This document shows, piece by piece, positions 58,105 to 64,000 of a stretch of 64,000 nt of DNA. Source of the DNA: CAYMAZ01 sp964388575 (GTDB lineage: Bacteria; Bacteroidota; Bacteroidia; Bacteroidales; DTU049); assembly GCA_964388575.1 (NCBI GenBank), contig CAYMAZ010000011.1, positions 28,072 through 92,071 on the forward strand, written 5' to 3'. Under the pieces are notes generated by a model. That model worked only from the letters and a program-made list of their open reading frames with translations, had not been told where the DNA came from and searched no databases. Made by a program: the position numbers and the translations under genes. How positions within the stretch are numbered: the first letter of the stretch is position 1; each line of letters opens with the position of its first letter.

Positions 58105-59616
58105 GTGAAAAGTACAGGAAAAATTGTTCAGATCATTGGTCCGGTAGTGGACGTTCAATTTGCTCAGGATGAGCGTTTACCAAATATTTACGAATCTCTT
58201 TCAGTTACGAATGATGCCGGGGATGTTATTGTGCTGGAATGTCAGCAGGACATCGGTGAAAATACTGTCAGAACAGTTGCAATGGACTCCACTGACGGTT
58301 TATACAGAGACATGGCTGTGGTTGCCACCGGACACCCAATATCTATGCCCACCGGAGATGAAATTCAGGGAAGACTTTTCAATGTTATCGGAGAAGCCAT
58401 TGACGGTATCGGTAAAGTAAAGTCTACAAAATCTAGAAGCATACATCAAGATCCACCCCTATTTGAAAATCTAACAACAAAATCAGAAGTACTATACACT
58501 GGCATCAAGGTAATCGATCTTATTGAGCCCTATTCCAAAGGAGGCAAAATTGGTCTTTTCGGAGGCGCAGGCGTTGGTAAAACTGTTATTATCATGGAGC
58601 TGATCAACAACATTGCAAAAGCTTACAGTGGAATGTCTGTTTTTGCAGGAGTTGGTGAAAGAACCCGTGAGGGAAATGATTTATTACGTGAGATGATTGA
58701 GTCAGGTGTGATTCGCTATGGTGAAAAATTTCTCGAAAATATGGAAATGGGAGGTTGGGATCTGTCACTTGTAGACAGGGAAGAACTAGCCAAATCTCAG
58801 GCCACCCTCGTATTCGGACAGATGAATGAACCTCCCGGGGCACGTGCACGTGTTGCCCTTTCAGGGCTTACACTGGCTGAATACTTTCGTGATGGAGAAA
58901 GTGAAAGCACAGGAAAGGACATTTTATTTTTCATTGATAATATATTTCGCTTCACCCAGGCAGGCTCAGAAGTATCCGCATTGCTCGGACGTATGCCATC
59001 TGCTGTCGGATATCAGCCAACACTCGCCACTGAAATGGGTATCATGCAGGAACGTATCACATCTACAAAACGAGGAAGTATTACATCTGTTCAGGCTGTT
59101 TATGTCCCTGCTGATGACCTTACCGATCCTGCTCCTGCCACAACCTTTGCCCACCTTGATGCGACCACTGTACTTAGCAGAAAAATCTCAGAACTTGGAA
59201 TTTACCCTGCGGTCGATCCTCTTGATTCAACTTCCAGAATTTTGACTCCAGATGTTGTTGGCGAAGAACATTATTTTGTTGCACAGCAAGTAAAGAACAT
59301 TCTACAACGCTATAAAGAACTTCAGGATATCATTGCTATTCTTGGCATGGATGAACTTTCAGATGATGACAAACTCGTTGTTCACAGAGCAAGACGAGTA
59401 CAGAGATTTCTGTCACAACCCTTCTTTGTAGCACAACAATTCACCGGACTTGAGGGTCAGTTTGTAAATATTGAAGATACAATCAAAGGATTCCAAATGA
59501 TCCTTCGGGGTGATGTTGACGAATATCCTGAAGCAGCCTTCAATCTGGTAGGAACCATCGATCAGGCCATTGAAAAAGGGAAGAAAATGCTTGACGAATC
59601 ATTAGTCAAAAAATAA
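58105..59616 (+). CDS. atpD: ATP synthase F1 beta subunit
   Basis: Catalytic beta subunit of F-type ATP synthase, 503 residues, with a GTG start codon (no in-frame ATG precedes the conserved GKIVQIIGPVVDVQF). Walker A is GGAGVGKT with Lys159; further text is MNEPPGARARVALSGLTLAE (catalytic and nucleotide region), IFRFTQAGSEVSALLGRMPS, PADDLTDPAPATTFAHLDA and the C-terminal LDESLVKK. Membrane-peripheral in F1. It is paired with atpC 8 bases downstream. Genes for the alpha, gamma, delta and F0 subunits are not in the window, so the ATP synthase genes are split, as in other Bacteroidota. Confidence 0.96.
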   Translation: MKSTGKIVQIIGPVVDVQFAQDERLPNIYESLSVTNDAGDVIVLECQQDIGENTVRTVAMDSTDGLYRDMAVVATGHPISMPTGDEIQGRLFNVIGEAIDGIGKVKSTKSRSIHQDPPLFENLTTKSEVLYTGIKVIDLIEPYSKGGKIGLFGGAGVGKTVIIMELINNIAKAYSGMSVFAGVGERTREGNDLLREMIESGVIRYGEKFLENMEMGGWDLSLVDREELAKSQATLVFGQMNEPPGARARVALSGLTLAEYFRDGESESTGKDILFFIDNIFRFTQAGSEVSALLGRMPSAVGYQPTLATEMGIMQERITSTKRGSITSVQAVYVPADDLTDPAPATTFAHLDATTVLSRKISELGIYPAVDPLDSTSRILTPDVVGEEHYFVAQQVKNILQRYKELQDIIAILGMDELSDDDKLVVHRARRVQRFLSQPFFVAQQFTGLEGQFVNIEDTIKGFQMILRGDVDEYPEAAFNLVGTIDQAIEKGKKMLDESLVKK

Positions 59617-59624
59617 ACAATCTT

Positions 59625-59867
59625 ATGCTTCTCAAAGTACTGTCAGCAGATAAAACAATCTTTTCAAACCATGTCACTCTCGTCAGATTTCCGGGAATTG
59701 ACGGTTCTTTTACTGTCCTCAATAATCACGCTCCTATGATTGCACAACTAAAAAAAGGGAGCTTAACTGTTGTTCGTGAAGGAACAACAACACGAGAAAA
59801 AGTTGAAATCAACGGAGGACTTGTCAGAATTTTGGATAATGAAATTCTTGTACTGACAGGTATTTAA
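59625..59867 (+). CDS. atpC: ATP synthase F1 epsilon subunit, short form
   Basis: An 80-residue epsilon subunit consisting only of the N-terminal beta-sandwich (LKVLSADKTIFSNHVTLVRF, VLNNHAPMIAQLKKGSLTV, VEINGGLVRILDNEILVLTG). The C-terminal two-helix domain (residues ~90-135 in E. coli), which acts as a reversible brake on ATP hydrolysis, is absent. This short form is common in Bacteroidota. It keeps the role of linking the gamma shaft to the c-ring. Cotranscribed with atpD. Confidence 0.92.
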   Translation: MLLKVLSADKTIFSNHVTLVRFPGIDGSFTVLNNHAPMIAQLKKGSLTVVREGTTTREKVEINGGLVRILDNEILVLTGI

Positions 59868-59882
59868 TTTATAAATCCTGGT

Positions 59883-61289
59883 TTATTGTATCAGCAATTT
59901 TGATGCAAATACCTTATTTTTGGAAATAATTTTCACAAAATAAATTCCTTTGGAAAGATGCTGGCTTTGAATTGATGTCACTGGATCTTTAATATCTCTT
60001 TCAATCACAAGTTTGCCTGCAGGATCAAACAACAATAAACGTGCATTTTTATTAAAATGTACTAAAAAATGACCGGAACACGGGTTTGGATAAATTTTGA
60101 ATTCGTCTGTTTCAGAAGCAATGACATCATTATACCCATTGACAATTACTGTCCAATTTTTAATTGTAACACTATCTTCGGCCAAAATTGAATAGATTAC
60201 CGGAAAATAAAAATTGTTTGGTGTTTGACCGCTGACCTGATCAATTCCATTTACTGTTATCTCCCGGACACCAGGAGACACAGAAAAATTAGCTATTAGA
60301 TTACTAAGATCAGGGTTTGATGGAATTGTTACGAAAATAGCCGGGTCATTGATGTTATCAATTTCTCCGCCAAAACCAAAATAATAGCTCAGAAAATCAG
60401 CATTATCATTAACATATTCTGTTTCAAAACTCTCAGGACCAACCCAGGCGCTAGAGTCAGAAGCGCCACACTTTGCCCTGACATAGAAATCATATTGTGT
60501 TGAATGGGTTAAATTCTGTAAGGTTGTAATAGTGACTGATGAAGTTGTAATCATTCCTGTTCCAAGTGCAAAGCCTGAAGGTCCGTACTGAATTTCCCAG
60601 AGTGTTGCCTGCCCTTGAGTAACCCAATGAATAATTGCACTGTGTGCACTAACTGAAGACACGTTCAGACTTTTTGGAGGCGGACACACCGAATAGACAT
60701 AAGCACCAATTAACCAGCTATTTAAAATACTGTATGTAGAAAGATCTGTCCAGGTTGTGCCGTTTAATGAAATTTTTCCGGCATTTGTATTCAGAGGAGT
60801 GCGCGAACCAAGGGGGTAATAGTCAGTACCGGGATCCTGAATCTCAAGTACAATCCAGTATAATGCAGGAGAAACAATAGATACAGGTGTTTGAAGCATA
60901 ATATTTTGTTTCCAACCAGCAGTAGTATAAGTATAAGGATCTGACTGTCCGACCAAAACTGATGGATTCTGATAATTCCCTGTATATACTTTTGCAGTCA
61001 CTGTTGCACTGTCTCCGTGATAGTAGCCAACCTTTGTTATTGAATCCCCAACATGATCTGAAAGATTGAGAATGATCCCTGCATACCATACCCCCGCAGC
61101 ATCTAGGCCAATATTTGTGTTTGAACCAGCTCCCCACACTCCTGTATAAAGCCAGTTCCAGCCATAAGCTTTGCCCGGGTCACTAAGTGTTGAATCATTG
61201 ATCTGTTCATGAAAAATAACATTCATTTGTCCTGAAACTGTCGTCAAGAATATCATGAAGACAATTAAACTCAATGTAATTTTTTTCAT
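59883..61289 (-). CDS. T9SS-sorted secreted protein with fibronectin III domain
   Basis: From the ATG at 61289 it has 468 residues: a signal peptide (LSLIVFMIFLTTVSG-Q), an N-terminal beta-rich domain (about 25-215) with CBM-like text (VWYAGIILNLSDHVGDSITK, YPLGSRTPLNTNAG), a fibronectin type III domain (about 218-310: PPKSLNVSSVSAHSAIIHWV, TQYDFYVRAKCGASDSS), a further domain (DINDPAIFVTIP-type text, 325-400), and a type A T9SS sorting domain (IYPNPCSGHFLVHFN...GIYFVKIISKNK). The longer ORF start at 61346 lies upstream of the promoter TATATTTG (61306-61313), so it is not used. No enzyme motif. Convergent with atpC. Confidence 0.8.
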   Translation of the reverse strand: MKKITLSLIVFMIFLTTVSGQMNVIFHEQINDSTLSDPGKAYGWNWLYTGVWGAGSNTNIGLDAAGVWYAGIILNLSDHVGDSITKVGYYHGDSATVTAKVYTGNYQNPSVLVGQSDPYTYTTAGWKQNIMLQTPVSIVSPALYWIVLEIQDPGTDYYPLGSRTPLNTNAGKISLNGTTWTDLSTYSILNSWLIGAYVYSVCPPPKSLNVSSVSAHSAIIHWVTQGQATLWEIQYGPSGFALGTGMITTSSVTITTLQNLTHSTQYDFYVRAKCGASDSSAWVGPESFETEYVNDNADFLSYYFGFGGEIDNINDPAIFVTIPSNPDLSNLIANFSVSPGVREITVNGIDQVSGQTPNNFYFPVIYSILAEDSVTIKNWTVIVNGYNDVIASETDEFKIYPNPCSGHFLVHFNKNARLLLFDPAGKLVIERDIKDPVTSIQSQHLSKGIYFVKIISKNKVFASKLLIQ

Positions 61290-61305
61290 AATGAAGATTT
61301 TTGTA

Positions 61306-61313
61306 CAAATATA
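61306..61313 (-). promoter_or_regulatory. TAnnTTTG promoter that decides the 61289 start
   Basis: TATATTTG on the minus strand, 16 bases before the ATG at 61289 and inside the longer ORF. Confidence 0.6.
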
Positions 61314-61518
61314 TACATTTATAGAATAAATACAAATATTTTTCAAAATTTACATATTGATTTTCATTTGAAACATGAAGATCCTAAGATTAAAAAATAA
61401 TTCCAACTTCAAATATCGAAGTCAACATGCCACTAGACAGCTTGAAGACAGTCTGTTGCCGCTTGGAAGCAATGTTCTGTCTAATGGCTTCCAATGTCAT
61501 CAATCAAATGTAAATCTC

Positions 61519-61551
61519 ATAAAAAAGGCTGTCAATGTCGTTGACAGCCTT
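61519..61551 (-). terminator. rho-independent terminator of the 61574 gene
   Basis: Perfect 11-bp stem AAGGCTGTCAA/TTGACAGCCTT (61525-61535 and 61541-61551, 5-base loop) followed on the minus strand by six T. It lies 22 bases after the stop at 61574. The 61347-61518 stretch beside it holds only an 8-bp hairpin TTGGAAGC/GCTTCCAA (61463-61470 / 61487-61494) and a TAGACAG/CTGTCTA pair. Confidence 0.75.
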
Positions 61552-61573
61552 CGTAAAGATTTTGCCAGAAAAA

Positions 61574-63472
61574 TTATTTTACAATCATTTTCTTGGTAAC
61601 AGTACCTTCTGCAGCTCTCACTGTATAGAAATAAATTCCGGAGCTGAGATTTTGACCACTAAGCTGAACAGTATGGTTACCGGCAACAAGCTGATATGTA
61701 CTTTCAGCAATTTTTTGACCCATCATATTATATACTTCAAGATTCACATCTGAAGCTTTTTTCAGGGTAATGTCTATAGATGTTGATTCATTAAAAGGAT
61801 TTGGATAGTTTTGAGAAACGACCAGAGTTCCGTTTGAAACACTGCTGAACTCAGAAATATTTGCCAGAATTCTTGCATCCTGCAAATATGAATGATATAC
61901 TGGATCTAGATCAGTTGTTCCGTAGCTTGATGTTGTCATATGGAGAATAATTTCATCATTGACTGCATCATAACCGCACCAGTCTGAAAGATACATAAAA
62001 TAATTATCAGAATAGTAAGGTGTCGGTGCAGTAATATTCTTAGTTGCAGTTCTACCTCCTGTATTTATATCAAACACCTGAGCAAGAATATCCGGAGCAA
62101 GGTTTGCGTCTGATATCAGGGTATCAGTATCTGACCATGCAAAAACGATGAGGTCTTCAGCTGGAGATTTAGACATCTGTAGTCTGTAGCCCCATGTTGC
62201 ATCAGGAATTGGTGTCACCGTCTCATCAACATCACTTGCATACACAATGTCAATAACACCGGCATCCCATCCTGTTGCAGTTTCCCAAACATGATAAATA
62301 AGGCCATTAATGTTGGCATAAGCCCAGTAATATCCTAGAGAATCGGGATTACTTTCAGAATATGCACTGTTAATCATACAAGCAAAATGCAGTTTTCCAT
62401 TTGCATCAACAATTGCATCATCAATCAAGCTGAAAGAAGCTCTTTTAATACCAGAAGGTCCGGTAACAGGAACGAGCTCTGCATCAATTGCAGGAATAGC
62501 TGACCAGTCGAACCCGGGCATTTTATTCCATGTAGTGCCACCATCTGTGGTTTTATAAATAACAGGATGGTAACCAAGAGGATCAACAGCGTCGGAATTT
62601 CTTCCTACATATACCATATATCCTGTCTGACCATCACTTGACCATGCCATACCAGGAGATCTGTATCCTTTAGGAAATCCCTGATAATCGATGAAATCAG
62701 GAACCATGGTTGTTTGAGTCCAGTCCCAGGTTTCTGTTCCTGAATTGAATACCCCAGTCATGATTGCAGTAGTATATGAGGTGTAATATGTACCATCATC
62801 CGTATTTTTCTCACCGTACAGGCGAATGGTTCCCTGATTATCAATGTTCATGAACATTCTGGGAAGAAAGTTTGGATCTGTATCATCAATTTGTTTGATG
62901 TCTCCGGCAGTACTGTCAAACTTCATGCTGGCATAAAAACCACCTAACCAACCAGCTCCTTCAGTATAAGGACCGGCTACAACTGCAATCGCATCATCAA
63001 CATTGGTATTTCCCGGAGGATTGTAAATAATACCACAGGGATAACGACCAAGTTTGTTATTTGATGAAGGATATAAAATATTGTAATCCCATGTAGAACC
63101 ACCGTCTGCAGAAAATGTTGCCTGAATGTACCCGCTGTTGCCCGGATTTGTGTGAGTCTGACGATGTGTAAACATTAACAAACCAAGGTCATCATTGTAA
63201 GTAAGGCAGTTCTGCTGTTCCAATAAAATGCTGTAGGGATTTGCAGAAGAGGCAAACTGCACTTTTGTCAGAGCCTGAATATCTTTATTGTTGGCAGGAT
63301 ATGTTTTATAGGGTTTGTAAGGAACGTTTGAAGTTCCAGTCGGACCCGGTTCTGCCTTAACAATTTGTAAACCCTTCGCCAGTGCAGGCGTTGGATTTAA
63401 CTTTTTGACTGTTTGTGCCTGTAAGGCAACAACTGCCAAAATCATCACTGAAAGGAGTAAAGTTTTTTTCAT
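61574..63472 (-). CDS. T9SS-sorted secreted protein, BNR/sialidase-like repeats
   Basis: A 632-residue secreted protein with a signal peptide (LLLSVMILAVVALQA-Q). The body shows repeated Asp-box-like strands (FSADGGSTWDYNIL, WSSDGQTGYMVYVG, KTTDGGTTWNKMPG), the BNR pattern of sialidase-fold propellers. The catalytic Arg triad and Tyr of sialidases could not be assigned, so enzyme activity is unproven. The last ~80 residues (NYPNPFNESTSIDI...SGIYFYTVRAAEGT) are a type A T9SS sorting domain. Promoter TATCTTTG at 63513-63520 and terminator at 61519-61551 bracket a single-gene transcript. Confidence 0.85.
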   Translation of the reverse strand: MKKTLLLSVMILAVVALQAQTVKKLNPTPALAKGLQIVKAEPGPTGTSNVPYKPYKTYPANNKDIQALTKVQFASSANPYSILLEQQNCLTYNDDLGLLMFTHRQTHTNPGNSGYIQATFSADGGSTWDYNILYPSSNNKLGRYPCGIIYNPPGNTNVDDAIAVVAGPYTEGAGWLGGFYASMKFDSTAGDIKQIDDTDPNFLPRMFMNIDNQGTIRLYGEKNTDDGTYYTSYTTAIMTGVFNSGTETWDWTQTTMVPDFIDYQGFPKGYRSPGMAWSSDGQTGYMVYVGRNSDAVDPLGYHPVIYKTTDGGTTWNKMPGFDWSAIPAIDAELVPVTGPSGIKRASFSLIDDAIVDANGKLHFACMINSAYSESNPDSLGYYWAYANINGLIYHVWETATGWDAGVIDIVYASDVDETVTPIPDATWGYRLQMSKSPAEDLIVFAWSDTDTLISDANLAPDILAQVFDINTGGRTATKNITAPTPYYSDNYFMYLSDWCGYDAVNDEIILHMTTSSYGTTDLDPVYHSYLQDARILANISEFSSVSNGTLVVSQNYPNPFNESTSIDITLKKASDVNLEVYNMMGQKIAESTYQLVAGNHTVQLSGQNLSSGIYFYTVRAAEGTVTKKMIVK

Positions 63473-63512
63473 TTCTCAATTTTTTTGTTAAAAATTATGT
63501 TATTTCATGAGC

Positions 63513-63520
63513 AAAGATAA
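63513..63520 (-). promoter_or_regulatory. TAnnTTTG promoter of the 61574 gene
   Basis: TATCTTTG on the minus strand, 40 bases before the ATG at 63472. Confidence 0.5.
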
Positions 63521-63726
63521 TATATTTTTTTTAATAAAAAAATGTTTTTGTTAATCTGTACAAGAAAAAAAGTTAAGTTCATTCTAATAAACAAGAATGT
63601 TCAGATTTTAAGGCCTAACAAAATTTGATGTGAATTAAAATGATTGATTCGTTACTTTGTTTACAATTTTAAGATTCACTTATCTTCATGTTTTTCAACA
63701 CATTGAATAAATTTAAGTTCATTTAT

Positions 63727-63894
63727 TTACTTTTTTATTGAACTTTCGGGAACAGGTGTTTTATAAATTCCAAAAGCCGAACTCTGAATACGATTATTAA
63801 TTTCATCTCCAGAATCATCACTACTGAGCGTGTTTGTTTTCAATAACACTTTTAAAATCCGAGGGATGGGTTGCTCATAGGTTCCTACTCCTAA
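63727..63894 (-). pseudogene. possible C-terminal gene remnant
   Basis: A 55-codon open stretch with protein-like text (VGTYEQPIPRILKVLL, NNRIQSSAFGIYKTPVPESS) ending at a stop at 63727-63729. It has no ATG, and an in-frame stop lies just upstream at 63895-63897. The amino-acid mix is more protein-like than its AT-rich surroundings. It may be the relic tail of a lost gene. I do not recognise the family. Confidence 0.25.
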
Positions 63895-64000
63895 TTATGA
63901 CGATCTAATCTGCATTGTATGTCATTAGTCTGTCAGATATATGACATCACTAGTGTCTACTAAACTCATTTGAAAAAACTATTTAAACTATTAATAATTA

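Larger units (their letters stand above)
63473..64000. other. AT-rich end region with promoter and gene remnant
   Basis: Contains the TAnnTTTG promoter of the 61574 gene (63513-63520) and a possible gene remnant (63727-63894). Nothing else recognisable is seen up to the window end. Confidence 0.4.

Noticed and set aside
61375..61599. 74-codon plus-strand ORF before the 61574 gene
   Set aside because: It runs through a small hairpin region and the terminator of the minus-strand gene. The sequence is low in protein-like character.
1..64000. tRNA, rRNA and riboswitch genes
   Set aside because: Gaps longer than 100 bases were read for acceptor-stem and T-loop patterns and for known riboswitch cores. 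None was recognised by eye.

Overview
The window is about 64 kb of chromosome from a Bacteroidota bacterium, most likely class Bacteroidia. The genus cannot be named from the sequence. The support is: five secreted proteins with type IX secretion (T9SS) C-terminal sorting domains; families largely confined to this phylum (DUF4290, DUF4831, DUF4834, DUF3127); promoters of the TAnnTTTG type in front of many genes; an AT-rich composition; and a MurA with Asp in place of the usual catalytic Cys. No tRNA, rRNA, prophage, CRISPR array or complete classical IS element was seen.

Layout. 1-5400: the 3' end of a molybdopterin oxidoreductase, a ferritin-like protein behind an unusually strong Shine-Dalgarno, a lipoprotein, and a DUF4834-YfhO pair. 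5400-9100: a gene-poor stretch with stem-loops and the second copy of a dispersed repeat, then a DUF3108 protein and a T9SS protein. 9100-22000: leuS, a GH20 hexosaminidase, a first GxxExxY unit, a transglutaminase-like secreted protein, cutC, a 14-blade propeller T9SS protein and a threonine aldolase. 22000-26550: a second, decayed GxxExxY unit, then sufB-sufC-sufD on the minus strand. 26967-32711: a soluble hybrid histidine kinase, rnz, a T9SS protein and rpmH (too short for usual ORF cut-offs). 32843-46451: class II and class I fumarases side by side, DUF4831, the sixA-ppk-ppx polyphosphate operon, an MCE protein, an ArsC-like phosphatase, pepT with a ferritin-like gene, and hutU. 46673-51566: an orphan protein, two thioredoxin-fold proteins, mnmE and a WD40 protein. 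51849-59867: a pcrA-DUF4290-murA operon, an alpha-oxoamine synthase (sphingolipid or sulfonolipid type), a DUF3127 protein ending in an SSB-like tip, and atpD-atpC. 59883-64000: two T9SS proteins and a possible gene remnant.

Most of the window is housekeeping and cell-envelope genes. The strongest unexplained signal is a class of small units carrying a GxxExxY (PDDEXK-fold) gene. Both units are bounded by degenerate inverted repeats, and both contain a ~110-120 bp palindromic module that folds into a closing stem plus three hairpins. Three copies of the module are present (14519-14638, 22082-22193, 22701-22817). The closing stems carry a compensatory base-pair change and the long hairpin keeps its pairing although its sequence differs completely. 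A 79 bp palindrome at 17799-17877 looks like the ends of such a unit without its cargo. These units are the best candidate here for an undescribed mobile element or RNA/DNA-guided system.

TAnnTTTG promoters lie inside or upstream of several over-long ORFs, and I used them to choose later start codons (sixA, mnmE, pepT, two T9SS proteins and the 46673 gene).
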